Part shown: positions 20,901 to 32,694 of the stretch, one piece after another
Layout: each line of letters opens with the position of its first letter
Position numbering within the stretch: position 1 is the first letter of the stretch
From: Pseudisothecium myosuroides
Lineage: Eukaryota; Streptophyta; Bryopsida; Hypnales; Lembophyllaceae
DNA: 64,000 nt
NCBI GenBank assembly: GCA_951799445.1
Contig: OX637288.1
Span: 33,211,288-33,275,287, forward strand
Direction: 5' to 3'
Program-made: the position numbers and the translations under genes
The notes under the pieces: model-generated
The model's database searches: none
The model's input: the letters and a program-made list of their open reading frames with translations, nothing else
What the model was told of the DNA's origin: nothing

Positions 20901-23900
20901 GATGCAAGGGATTTCATTAGTACGCACGGGATATGCATCCGTTGCATTGCATTGCAGGATTACCAATGCTATGCAACGGATTGCATTACAAGTGATCCTG
21001 CAATTAAACTCTAATTGCAAATTAAGCTCTTTATAGGCTTAAGACAAACCCAACTATGGAATTTTGCAATGATGCAGGGTACGTGTGCTTTACGGGACTA
21101 GTGGTTAGTCTCTAAATCTCTTGGATTCTTTGGATAACTTACTGAACAAGATCGGAAATTTTTGGTTTTGCATGATGATATACGTACTACAAAAAAGCAA
21201 TGGCTGCAGTGTCGTAAACACTTTCAGGCCAAACTGAGGCAAACTGACTATCCAAACCAAGGAATTTCGTTAGTCTACACTGGCATAACATGAAAAACGA
21301 AAAAGACTTTAGAAGAAATTGAGCAAAACCTATTTGCAAAAGCTTTTTAAAGACCGAAAACAACCCCAATATGGCATTTTGTAATGATGCATGGTGTGTT
21401 TTATGGGACTATTGGTTATGCTCTTGGACTCTTTGTTTCTGGCAGGCATTTTTGAAAAAGCTCTGAAGAAATTTGGATTTGCATGATGACAAATGTACTA
21501 TTTGACAAACAAATTGCTGGTTGACTGAATGGCTACTGAAATATGGAATTAGTCTACAATAACATGACATAGCATGAAAATCCAAATGATATTAGAAGAA
21601 ATTCTTCTAAGTCATTAGGTCCTTAAGACTCTTACTTTCCTGTATTCACTATTATATTAGAAGTTCGGTTCTGCATGATGGCAAATGTGCCGAATGACCC
21701 AAGAATGGCATCTCGTTTGGTATAGACTCTAAATCTTGATAGTCAAATCACTTTTTGACACATGGATGGCATTCTACTTAGCACTTACTGACCAACTTTG
21801 CGAAGTGTTTTGTTATGTCTCCTCTCAGAAGTATTGCATACCAGGGATAGTCACTTACTGTCCAATAAGTTTTGGAGGTGATTCAGGAAACACGATTTGA
21901 AATCTCTGAAGGGTGCTATTACTTTGAGACTCAAGATTTCGAGACTCGGAATCGCATGCGGTCAGATTAGGAAACTTCCGAATTGACTAAAGTGTCCAAA
22001 TCAGCCAAAAAGAAAATGTGAACTCCGACGCGTTGATTTGAGCCATATATATATGCTCATTCGAACTATGTTTTCTACCTAGTTAACACTATCAAATCCT
22101 ACTGTTCAATGTGGTAATAGAATATGATATGAAAACAAGTGAATTAGAGGGAAATATGACATCTAAACAAGTGAATTAGTGCTCACCTGGAGGACTGTGT
22201 TGACGGGAGGATAGTTGACAATGATTTTGAGAAAGGGCAGGATCTTCACCAAGTTGTTGAGAGTGGTGAAGGTGGAGATGAGAGCAATCGGAAGCATATA
22301 AAACAAGACCGTCATGAAAACAACAATATAGACAAGGCCTTGGCGAACCATTCGTTGATACACTGGAATGGCTAAATTTTCCCACACAATCTCTCGAGGC
22401 TCTGGCGCTGGGAACACTTGCCATTGCATGGCATATGACGCATGGACCGCCTGGAACAACCACAAAGTAAACTCACACGTTAGACTGAAATATTGCATCT
22501 AATTGGAAGGAGTGGATGCTTTTTTGCAACAGTTTCGCCATTTTTATGATATGTTTTTAAAAATGAACAAGTATCAATTTGAGCTTGAGTGAAAAGCCTA
22601 GTACGTTTGAGATTTATATTTAAAAGAATTATTCTTTCGTTGTTGTTCAAGGTAGAGAATAGGTTATACTAGGATAGTATGAAATTCAGAAACTACAGTT
22701 GAAAAATTACAGACAAGCCTAAACCTTAAAACCCAGAACCAAATTCTCAACTTCCAAGTGAATACAGTGCAATGTGATTAGAGTGCATGCAATCATAATG
22801 GCTCAAAGTTGCATGATTGAGGCCAGAACCACAATAAAGGGTTATATTTCTTACATAATTTGAGCCAAATAAGCCAATATCTAAAATTCTCGATCATTGC
22901 TCGGTTTTTCATTGATGTTCACGCTCACATGATTCGTTGCATTTTCACTTGAGATAATTGTTTTTTTGAAGTCTAGGTCGGGAAATTTTCCTAACGTTGT
23001 CAGTTTGAGTTGGTTATTTGAACAGCCTCATCCGGTAACTAACTACCCCACCTCCCTAAGCCTGCTCCGTGGTGATTAAAACTCAATGCCTTCTTGTCAT
23101 TCCAAACAAACTAACAAGTTTCACAAAATTTCAACTACAATTTGGAATAAGATTTAACACGGTCCAAATGAAGGACGACATTTCATTTTATGACTTGTAG
23201 TAGGGAAACTTTAGTAATTTTAGAAAATTCTCAAACCTGTGAAGCTTCAGCAGCAGCTCGCCTGTCGTTGAAGAACACAAACGCGGCAGGCAGTTGTTTC
23301 TCCTTCAAGGTTCGCCGCTGTTCGGTCTCCACTGCGCGTGCCAATTCCTTCACTTGCTGGCCATAGAATTGGATGGAGTCGACCTTGGGACCACACAGAC
23401 CCAGGAGGCTTTTCCTGTGCATAGGTCGTGTGCCTTCCGCTTTTTTGTTCGTCTTGGATTGCTCAAACACTGCTTCAGCATGCTCCAAACTCTTCTTTGC
23501 CGCTTGATACTTCACCCATATTTTCATCAACTGGTGCAAAAAACAGAACCCTCAGATCATCCTCCATTTCTTCATCAGAACAAGCCACTAATTGCTCTAC
23601 TGCGAAAACCATCAGGGACCTGATCCCATCTCATGTAACCAACAGGAAATCATAACTTTCAGTACACTTGAATTGGTGTGTGTAAGCATGGCTTGGATAA
23701 GAAGTCTTTTGTCAAGGATATTTGAATGGAAATGGGTCGTTCCTTGTCTCTCCCTTCAATAGTGCTCTATATATAACCTCCAAGTATTTGAGTTATTGCG
23801 TGCGTTGAGTGAAAAAAATTTGGATCTCAAGAGAGTTTGGCTTTTGTAGTACCCAAAGTAGTATCTTCAGTGAGCACTATTGAATGAAATCCCAATGAAA

Positions 23901-26620
23901 AAATATGACTTCCTACATTAACCTCTCTCCTGTCACTTTCATTGCCACATGACAAATGGCAATTGGAAAGAACAAGGATGGTTTTGAGTCACAACCCCAT
24001 CTTTCACTCACTCTTTGACAGGGAAGTAGATTTTCAAAACAATCTAGTTTGAAGAAGAAGGATATGCACAATAACCAACTCACTGCAATGCAACTCATTC
24101 TTTTATGTAGTAAATCAATTATATTATGTGCACCATGTCACAACCCATTCCCATTGTTTTAATCCATTTGAATGATCACACATTCATACTTACACATTTT
24201 CATCCACAATTTGGAAGTACCATTGAGTTTTTAATCCAGTTCTAGCAAACTACAAAAAGTACGTTTTCTTATGCAAGCAACAGCGTGCTGGTGCAAATGT
24301 TGCAACGGTTGTACTACTAGTACTGGTTTAAATGCTTCAACTAAAGAGATTAGATTTGACTAAGCTGAAGCTGGAGAAGCTAGTGGTTCTGTTACCTTTT
24401 TGAGATTTGTAACGATGATGCAAGACTCGTAAGTGTCAGGGTGAATCTTCCGAAAGAAAGCATTCACTTGCGCAGCTCGCGTGATGAGCTTGGGTGGAGC
24501 TGGAATGTCACGCACCAGACACGCATACTGCTGGGGTCTGGCCTGTTCATGCGCTTGCTCCTTCCCCCGCAAGTGAATCATTTTCTTATAATTCTTCACA
24601 AGAACGTAATATGTCACAAATGACACCCAGTAAGTGCCTACGACAAACGCCCACAGTTTGGTGGTCCCTTCCTGCATGCATAACACAGTACGTCAGAGCT
24701 TCATCATATAGAAAACCCGAGGAATTTTCACCCTGGAGTTTATATTCAATGGCCGTTACAATGAAAATGCTGAGTGCCTGCTCAGGGACACTCTAGATTG
24801 CACAGTACAAGTCGAAGTGGTAACAAGAAATAGTGTACTTTGATTGGTGCTAAAACAGTTTCATATTCATAGTACCTTGCTTTGTTTCATTCAAGTTTAA
24901 ACTAAGTCATTTACAAGAATGAACACGTAAGAGGTGTTCTTTACCATCTCAATTGAATAATTCCCACCTCTGAAGTGGTAAACTCCATTTCATTAACATG
25001 ATAAGAACTCTTTTGCATGTGTCGTATTTGACGTACCAAGTGTCCAATCCACCTCAAAGAGGTAGCTTGAAACCTTGTTATTTCAGCATGCCACATAGGA
25101 ACTATGTAAACCCCAATTTCATTTCGACCAAGGTAAACTATTAAAACACCCTTGTGTAAGTCATAAGGCCTCAAAAATGCAATGTATATATTATTAGAAT
25201 GTTAAATTTCCACTAGTTGCACTTGAAGTTGGTTCAAGTTTTAAGGTTGTTGCTTCGACCTGTGCAGCCCAAAGTGGTCCGTAGTACTGACCTCTACATT
25301 GCCCATGGCAAGGTTGTCGAACGCTTCATAAGTCTGGTTGGGATCCATTTTGAGAGCTTCTTCATTGTGCCTGCTCTTGGCCGCAATGGGCACCAGGACG
25401 GGAATACAGAATAGAGCCGAATATCCGAAAATCTCCAACACTGTTGGCCACATTACAAGAAGAGCATAATCAACAATCAATTCCTGACTGACCTCAAATG
25501 GTAGTATGAAACCTAATTGCGAGAACAAATGTACCCGGGTCCTAATTAAATTTCTTGCTTCTCTTCACCACAGAAGCTTTGGAGGTTCGTCTAGCACATC
25601 GGATTCACTTCCCGATTCCATGCTTCATGGTTTTAATAATATCTCGGTATGGATTCATAAACCCTACTTGTCCAATTAGCCAAAAGTGGCTGCTCTCAGG
25701 AGTTGGAACAAAGCATTTAGGGAACTTCGAGAAGGCAACAAAATGTATCATTAGAAAGAAGCATTCCAGTAAACATCATTTTTTAATGAGAAAATTATGT
25801 TGTGAAAATATTATCATCTTCCAAAATGAAATTTCTATTTTCATTTAGGACACTTTTCAAAATACACTGACCTTCAATACAATATTTGAAAAGCGAACCC
25901 TAATGCTTTCACTGCACAAGCATTACTTACCAACGCTCAAGTGATATGTTCCTTATAGTCGCCACTAAAAGTGAATCACTTGACACCACGAGTGGTTTCA
26001 GTTGTGATATCCATAATTAGCTCAACTGCCAAATTTAATTAACACTGGGTTGTATTCACAATTTTCATTTCTTTTCTCTTCTCCTTGAGACAAAAAGGAT
26101 CAAGTCCATTTGCAAAACAGAGGGACATCACCACAGCGGATGACCCGAGGGCCCAAACTGACACGCTCAATTTCTTGTTGCAACAGAATCATTTGGATCC
26201 CGGTACACATGTTGCCAAATTTCGCGACATTGCAAACAACGAACACCACTCTGCACTGAGCAATTCTCAAAACGTGCAGGATTACGTGCAGGATTTAGGG
26301 TTTAGTGAGGAAATTCAAATGCCAGACGGACCTGCAGTGAAGAAGTTGAGGTAGACAGCAGCGTCCAAGCCAGCAACTCTAACAAGCTCCGCCTGGGGCG
26401 TGGCAAGCGCTTCCTTCAGCCACGCAAAAGCATTCACAGTCCGAAGCGTCTGCTTGCAATTGGCGGATGGCGAGGGTCCAGTCCCAGCAAGCATTCTTGA
26501 CGGGAAATAGACGTTGCAGTTGCTCTTCCATTTGGACAAGACGGTGAACGCAGCCACCAGGCCACAGAAGATGAGGAACGACGTCAAGAGCGACGTCGCA
26601 AATGCCCCGGTTGCAGTCAT
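17909..26620 (-). CDS. ERD4: ERD4/OSCA3-type calcium-permeable channel (eight exons)
   Basis: Exons in coding order: 26620-26332, 25440-25292, 24671-24396, 23530-23237, 22450-22187, 20885-20578, 19722-19467, 18340-17909. All introns are GT-AG, all phases close, and the protein has 755 residues. The family (OSCA/CSC1/TMEM63) forms dimeric plasma-membrane cation channels opened by membrane tension or hyperosmolality. Visible parts: an N-terminal membrane helix at about 8-30; YLNFF and a second helix pair with GTTKLWAF (147-154); a cytosolic RNA-recognition-like domain with LVRDIPAPP, a KVDSIQFY segment and the VFFNDR motif; then the channel region from APEPRE (about 351) through LPFLKII, RLLPSLLMALSRMEGIPSQS, GKYFYF, FFVGYGLELSR, CYSVIAPL-like and SEGRMWPHIHSRI to a cytosolic tail. 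IPSQSH and the N-terminal TSF pattern place it nearest ERD4 (OSCA3.1). Introns are 0.6-1.3 kb. The start is the only upstream ATG in frame before the first helix. Confidence 0.93.
20886..22186 (-). repeat. Tandem duplication inside OSCA intron 5
   Basis: About 21047-21360 and 21362-21640 are diverged direct copies: ACTATGGAATTTTGCAATGA against AATATGGCATTTTGTAATGA, then GGGACTAGTGGTTA against GGGACTATTGGTTA, and GCATGATGA-words in both. A third partial unit begins near 21660 (TTCTGCATGATGGCAAATGT). Near 20930-21000 there are also repeated GCATTGCA/TGCAATGC words. Confidence 0.7.
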
Positions 26621-27395
26621 GGCAAGTCACTTGCTAGCCTTCCAAGCTCCAATTCTATAGTCACTCACTCACTCACTCTCTCACTCATACAGTCCCTGTT
26701 CTGGCCATAGCCATTCTCTGCAAAAACTCATGGCAAAAGAAAGGTCATAGGTATGCTTCAGTCATGGCAACGGCCTCAACAAAGTTCATGATTTCAAACG
26801 TTTGCAATGCGGCTGCCATTTCGCGCTAAGAGCTCGTGAACCTAATTCCTGCGCATTTCAAAACCTGGATCTGCTAGTTCCGTTGTGACTTGCATGCATC
26901 CAACCATCGTGTGTATTCAATATCTCACGGTCACTCCAGTTCATTGGTAGTGTAATTACCCCTCAGCTGGACTAGCAACTGGACTACTCACTCACTCCCT
27001 GTTCCGGCCATAGCCATTCTCTGCACAAACTCATGGCGAAGACAGGTCATAGCTACACTTAAGTCATGGCATACGGCCTTACAAAAGCTCATGAACCCCA
27101 AACGTTTGCAATACAGTATGGGACGTGCCATTTTGCTAAGAGCTTCTTCGTCGATCGAGCTCAGTCCAGGTGCCATGCATTGCCGAACAAGCTCCAACCC
27201 GTGATTTTCAAAACCTGGTTAGATCCGTTGTGAGTTCCATCGAAACATCGAATGTAATCAATATTGCATTTAAGAAACGCGAAAGCCACACAAGCATCTC
27301 AATGGAGGACAATATTGCATTTAAAGGCAAATTCCTTAAGTTGCTAAAATTGATGTATTTCAGTTCATTGATAAATAGTGTAATTACTCCTCAGA
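26621..27395 (-). promoter_or_regulatory. OSCA upstream region: CACT microsatellite and tandem duplication
   Basis: A (CACT)n-rich tract at about 26660-26690 lies just upstream of the ATG, probably in the 5'-UTR. Two diverged direct copies follow: about 26692-26967 and 26995-27395. Both contain GGCCATAGCCATTCTCTGCA, AAACGTTTGCAAT, CAAAACCTGG and GTGTAATTACYCCTCAG. The second copy carries an extra internal stretch of about 100 bp (27260-27350). The duplication covers the likely promoter. Confidence 0.7.
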
Positions 27396-28443
27396 ACTTG
27401 ACTTTCATATTTATTTTGGAAGTCCTGGAACTAAAGAGCTCAGTTGTACGTTCGATCAGTTCTGGTAGGAGATTGATTGGTCGATCGATTGCAACAGTCG
27501 TGACCGGACCGATAGTTAGCAACTGTACGTTACAGCATCGTGAGCAGCGTTTTTTCAGTCAAATTTTCGTTCAGTAGCTCTTAGAATATTCGGCAGCAGC
27601 GGACGCATTCCAGCTGTGAGAGAAATTGAAAGGTTCACTCAAACGCACATTCCAAAGATTCATTATGGACTCGGTCACCTCCACAACTAATAATCGATCT
27701 ACAGCAGTTTGCCTGTAGCCTCAGACAGCAATGGTACAGGATAGATAATAAAACCGACTGGGGCTACATACATTTATTAGTTGTTGCAAAATCTTTATGA
27801 GACGTAGGTTATAATCTACACAGGTGGTAAGTTCAGCAGCCATTCGAGAAAAGAAATTAGCTAGACAGAGTGTAAATCACTCTCCCAATTCGAAAACTCT
27901 GTTTCCTTCACTCTCTAATCACCCAAGATCATTCCTTTCTCATTGAGATTACGCAAGGTTGTGCAAAAAGAACATCTTTGGGCGCGTGCAGGACTCACGA
28001 ACTAGGTAAGTGTGGGTATGACAAAAGATGAATTAGCTGCAGAAGTCCGAAATGTGACTCCAAGTTGCTAAAAAAAATGCTAAGTATGCTGAATTTCAAG
28101 ATCTATGCACTCACATTTTTCTTTTGACGCTACAGATTGTTTTGGTGGAAGCTTTTGCTAAATTTAACCACATTTGCGAACGCGAATTAGATGGAATTGA
28201 GTCCAGAACAAGACTTCAGCAAGAAAAAACAGGTAGAAGAGGAGCTGGTGGTGGTGGTGACATGCCGTGCTTGGCAATCGATTTCACTTCATAATTCCGT
28301 TACGCTGCCTGATCAGCTTCCGGCATTATCATTGCAATTGCTTCAATCTCCCTGGATTGATAACTTAAACCAATTCTGTTGCCATTTCTTAACTGAACAA
28401 TGATAATCTGGAATTCTGGGATTTTCAGTTGGTTGACACAACT
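27396..28443. other. Intergenic DNA upstream of the OSCA gene
   Basis: No repeat ends are seen. Base composition is less AT-rich than the transposon blocks. Short frames (27170-27577, 28191-28403) show no domain and no splice support. The region may contain distal promoter sequence. Confidence 0.35.
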
Positions 28444-28600
28444 CATAACATTCAGTAGCATGTGTTGATGCTGGCTTGGTTCTACAGTGATGGTGTGCCT
28501 CTACATCCTCCACCTCTCTAATCCATCAATAGCTATTGATGAAGCATTGTTGGGGTGTGGAATATACCACACCGTCACTGTAGAGCTACTAAATGTTATG
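28444..28600. mobile_element. 157 bp MITE, family CATAACATTYAGTAGC (copy 1)
   Basis: Ends CATAACATTCAGTAGC and GCTACTAAATGTTATG are inverted partners. The interior carries GTGTGGAATATACCACAC, itself a small palindrome, which recurs in the copies at 57.5 and 62.0 kb. Noncoding. Confidence 0.85.
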
Positions 28601-29151
28601 CTTATGGTAAGGAAACTGTACTTTTAATCGTCCTAATGAGCATTTGAGCCACGTTTCCAGTATTAAATTGTAGGGATTTTGGTTGGATCTTCAAGAGAGT
28701 CCAAAGCGGATTCCAGATTTTCTTTGCACGAGTTATTAGGACAAAATATGAATAAACTATGAATTTTTAAAGTGTTGAAAATAAGTGCACCTAATTTTTT
28801 ATTTATTTTTATTTTTTGGAAGTGGACCTAATTTTGACTCTCTAAGCTGGCATGTTCAGAAAGCTTGCATTCTAGGCAAGAATCTTGATGGAATGGTTTT
28901 GCAACAGGGTACAATTAAATAGGTGGTTAGCTAATTTATGTAACAAAGACTTTTGTGTAAGGTACTTAGACCTAATTGTGACTTGTTTTATAATTGTTCC
29001 TTCATATTCTCAATTCTTGCCTAAAATGTATGGATTATATTCATGAGAGCCTAATCTTGTTTAAAAGACATTATATAAGCAATGAGGACCTACTTTTGTC
29101 AAGATTAGTTATGATAATTTTCCATCTCTACATAACTCATCACAACTTCAT
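28601..29151. other. AT-rich intergenic DNA
   Basis: I see no gene or repeat boundary in this stretch. Confidence 0.35.
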
Positions 29152-30035
29152 TTAACCCCTAAAGGACCAAAGTCCCCTTGGGATTTTGGACAAGCTCATG
29201 TGACCCCAAATTTTGACATGATTTTTTGAAACTTTTTTTGAAGATAGAAAATCACATTAGCTTTCTAGGAAATATAATTTTTATTTCAATTTGTGCCCAG
29301 GAGCAAAAGTTATACCGTCGTATGTCCAAAAAACAAATGCCGGGCAAAAAAATTAATTAATTAATTTTTAATGTTTTTCTCAAAGATTATATCCTTGTCT
29401 ACATCTAAAGCTTTGATTAATTCTAATTGGACTAACAATGAGAAAGTTATGGACAATCTTGTTTCTCGGGCAATCAAAACATCTTAAAAAAAACACTTAT
29501 AGAATTCATTTTTGTATACAATTTCAAAAAGAAAAATTTGACAAGGTTAAGTTTGTTTAAAAAACAATCTCACCATTGGGATTATAGTGTTTTAATTCCA
29601 TCTTAGAGCAATTAACAATTTAACATTTTGTTCAATCTTGGATCTACTTCTACTTAATAATTTTTTAATGAATGAAAATCAAGTGTGTGTTTTCCAAAAA
29701 AAATTCCCAACTCTCAACTCAAATATTCAACATAAAAAAGAATTTAATTTGAAGTCTGTGGTGCAAAAAAATTCCACAAATTGTGGTCAAAGTCATCTGA
29801 AATTGCAAGCCAACGTCCAAAAATTAATTTTTTTCCAACTTTCAATACTAATATCTTCCAATTTGTACGGTCAAACTTCATTAAATTTTTACCACATGAT
29901 TTGAAAGGTATATATAGTACAAGAATATATGGTTAGACTCTAAAAAAAAATTGTTTAGTTTTGGGTGATCATAGCAGACATGGCAATTTTGAGTGGCTTT
30001 CGAGCCCAAAAATGCCTTGGTCCTGTAGAGGTTAA
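29152..30035. mobile_element. TTAA-target miniature element, 876 bp body (copy B)
   Basis: TTAA at 29152-29155 and 30032-30035 brackets a body beginning CCCCTAAAGGACCAAAGTCC and ending TTGGTCCTGTAGAGG. Internal order matches copy F (56.4 kb) and is inverted relative to copies C and E. The 88-residue frame at 29638-29904 does not resemble a transposase. Confidence 0.85.
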
Positions 30036-30088
30036 GTTACAATACCTTATCAACTTACACTCATATAGTTGGAATCAACCTTATTTTC

Positions 30089-30316
30089 TTAAACTTGTAA
30101 CGCTGCCGCGGACACTAAGTATCTGATGGATGACACAAAATACTTTTATGTAAGACAGAAGTGCAATTGTTCATCTTTAAAATTTCATACAAAGGGGGAG
30201 GCCTTGCACGATAGTTTGACCTCCAGTGAACGCTTTTGGTTTTCTTAAAGTAGATGATTCACACTGTATGAAACAGGATGACTTCCACAAAGACCAACCC
30301 ATCCTTATAGAGTTAA
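30089..30316. mobile_element. TTAA-target ~220 bp miniature element
   Basis: TTAA at 30089-30092 and 30313-30316 encloses GCCGCGGACACTAAGT, AGACAGAAGTGCAA and ACCTCCAGTGAACGCTTTTG. This matches the intact element at 40191-40424 in order and length. Ends are more decayed than there. Confidence 0.7.
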
Positions 30317-30663
30317 TGAGATAGCTTGAAGGAGGCCCTCTAGCTTGCAAATTTCTCCATTGTAACCGTTATGGTCACACCAAACCCCTTAAACTTATTT
30401 TTTCCTAAACAAAGAGAACAAGCGGCCAAAAGCCAAGGGCAATGTCCTTGACTTGATTTTTAATTGTCCAAAACTAAGAACGATAAACGACCCATATGAC
30501 ACAATAATAAAAGCCTTTTCAAGCACAAAATAATAACTCTATCAACCCGTCTTGAGAGATGCCAAACTTTGTAAGCCTTCACTTATTTACGAATCAATTT
30601 TTTTTGTATTCACTCACCTTCCAGTTTTGAACTGAACCTCTTCAGTTTAGTTCATTGAGATTA
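30317..30663. other. Intergenic DNA
   Basis: No feature is recognised in this stretch between two miniature elements. Confidence 0.3.
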
Positions 30664-31121
30664 GGGAGGATTGACCCCCTTATTGCCCCATCCAACGATA
30701 AATGTAAAAATTGTCTTCTATTTTGTGACGGGTAAATTTTGTATTTCTTCACTTCTTCTACACAAAATAGTGAAATTAGGTTGCCTTATCCAAAGAAATT
30801 ACCTCATGACTCATTGCTCATCTACATGGAGGCACATACGGCTCTCCAAACTTGGGCCATGAACTAGTGCACCAACCCATGCAACACATATGGTTCTTGT
30901 ATTACTGCATTCTTCTACAGTAACAATACATATTTATATAGTGTGGAATGTTGAGAAATTAGTAAGGGACAACCTAATTTCACTATTTTGTGCAGCTACT
31001 TTGGAACCTCTGATTACAAATATGAATTCAGAATTTGCAAATTTTATCTTGGGTGGCAAATAAAAAAATTCCAGTGTTTTCTGCAGGGGTAAACACGGGC
31101 CAATAACGGGTCAATCCTCCC
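30664..31121. mobile_element. ~458 bp element with GGGAGGATTGACCC ends, hosting another MITE
   Basis: Left GGGAGGATTGACCCCCTTAT and right CGGGTCAATCCTCCC form inverted ends of more than 20 bp, allowing mismatches. The MITE at 30761-30992 sits inside it, so this element is the older of the two. Confidence 0.65.
30761..30992. mobile_element. 232 bp MITE, family CACAAAATAGTGAAATTAGG (copy 1)
   Basis: Ends CACAAAATAGTGAAATTAGG and CCTAATTTCACTATTTTGTG are perfect 20 bp inverted repeats. A second copy occurs at 60334-60582 with shared interior words (GATGGAGGCACAT, GCACCAACCCATRCAACACA). Confidence 0.9.
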
Positions 31122-31847
31122 GGGCCAGTTCTTACTGCGCTTCATCAATTGGCCAACTGCACTTTCTTTTTCTTTTTCTTTTTCCTTCCAAAGTGAGGCC
31201 AATTGCACTTTCAATGAGTACCGTAATAGTAATATTGATACGTGTCAACATAATAATATTGACACGACTAAATATTGCGTTCAGTTAACTACCATACGGC
31301 CGTCAGATTTTAAACGCAATATCCTCTTCAAGGAATGATGCACTTATAGCTCAGCTCGGCAAAAATGGGAAGCATTTATTGTATTCAATGGTTCCTTGGC
31401 TTCCTTCAGAAGGAAATTCAAAGAATTCCTTGAGAGTTTAGAGCATCCTCAGTCACATCGGTATAAATTGGCCCTCTAAATTGGCCCTCTAAATTCATTT
31501 GTAACTTTTGAATGGAATATAATTAGAGCTTGCCTGAAATTTGTATCATTGGAAGCACATCCAAAAGCAGTTGGAGTCTACTAGGTACAAGAAAACTCAA
31601 ATTTAGATATTGGACAAAGAAAATAAACCATTTCAGAAGCTACCTAGAAGACAAAATTATAGTGGTTTAGGCAAACAACAGTTACCGAAACATATTTCAC
31701 TCTAAATTGCACACAATATGGAGTCAAATGTGCAATGTTAACTTGAGATTTACTAAGACCACTACAATTTAGTCTTGAAGCTAGCTTGAGTACAATGGAA
31801 TTAATTGAATTGCAAAGTTGGAATGTGTAATTTAAAGCCTTCTGGAC
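31122..31847. other. Intergenic DNA with CTTTTT-type repeat
   Basis: A short CTTTTT-unit run lies near 31160-31185, and a direct duplication AATTGGCCCTCTA occurs twice near 31465-31492. No gene is supported. Confidence 0.35.
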
Positions 31848-32063
31848 CACTACAAGAGAAAGGGGTGTTTTAAGTGAGTATTTAAGTATAGTCCTAGACA
31901 CATGATTTTAAGTAATGACCTATAAGGAGATTTTCAGCAAAATTTTACTTAAAACACATGTGTTTTAAGTAAAATTTTGCTGAAAATCTCCTTATAGGTC
32001 ATTACTTAAAATCATGTGTCTAGGACTATACTTAAATACTCACTTAAAACACCCCTTTTTCTT
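31848..32063. repeat. Perfect palindrome (98 bp arms, no loop) with a CACTA-like left end
   Basis: Bases 31861-31958 are exactly the reverse complement of 31959-32056, with the symmetry point between 31958 and 31959 (ACACA/TGTGT). Pairing continues with one mismatch to about 31854/32063. The left edge begins CACTACAAGA, a typical CACTA transposon terminus, but the matching last bases are missing on the right. Transcription would give a perfectly paired hairpin RNA. Confidence 0.95.
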
Positions 32064-32184
32064 AAATATAAAAAATTTCATACATATTTAGTTGCAAAAT
32101 GGCAGCAAACTAAGTGATGGGCAGTGAAGCTTGAAATCAATGGTCATGGGTCCGTCATTTAGAGGTTATCTCTCTATTCATTAG

Positions 32185-32516
32185 AAGAATTTTCAGCCCT
32201 CCGGAGAGCTGCTCCGGAGTGACAAACCAAGCTATTAAAAATCTTGGTCTGTCACTCCAGCTGATTGCCACAGTGAGCAGTCAATTTTCGGGATTTCTTT
32301 TTTTTAATTTTAAAAAAAAAATTAATAATTTTTTTAAGATTTAAAAGAAGAAGAAAAAAATTTACTCGTAAAACTTGGTTCCCGCGCACTGCCACTGCAG
32401 TTTCAGGTGGGCGAAAATAGGTGAAAAACAAATTTTTCAACAAAAAAAAGCAAATTTCAGGGTAGGGGGGAGGACTGTGGAGTAGCCCTCCGGAGACCTG
32501 AAATTTTCTCTGATGT
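32185..32516. mobile_element. ~330 bp TIR element related to the foldback at 8.8-11.2 kb
   Basis: Ends share TTTTCAGCCCTCCGGAGAGC with an inverted partner near 32480-32515. The sequence GTGACAAACCAAGCTATTAA and GTGAGCAGTCA matches internal parts of the 2.4 kb foldback arms. This looks like a short deletion derivative of the same family. Confidence 0.65.
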
Positions 32517-32542
32517 GTTTGTTCATCTTGTAGAGAAATCCC

Positions 32543-32694
32543 ATGGGCAATTTCGTTAAAACGGCGATATTTTTTAAATGGCATGAAAACAGTTCAGAAC
32601 GGCCGTTCTGAAATCTATATGTGTCCTAGATGGTGAAATTGGCACACTGTCAAAGTGGCACTTGGAATACTGCCATTTTAATGAAATTGCCCAT
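32543..32694. mobile_element. 152 bp MITE, family ATGGGCAATTTC (copy 2)
   Basis: Same length and ends as the copy at 911-1062, with shared interior GGCATGAAAACAGTTCAGAA and GTCAAAGTGGCACTTGGAA. It abuts the left arm of the large inverted repeat that follows. Confidence 0.88.

Noticed and set aside
26085..26354. 89-residue plus-strand frame as a separate gene
   Set aside because: It lies in OSCA intron 1 and overlaps the antisense of exon 1. No independent support.
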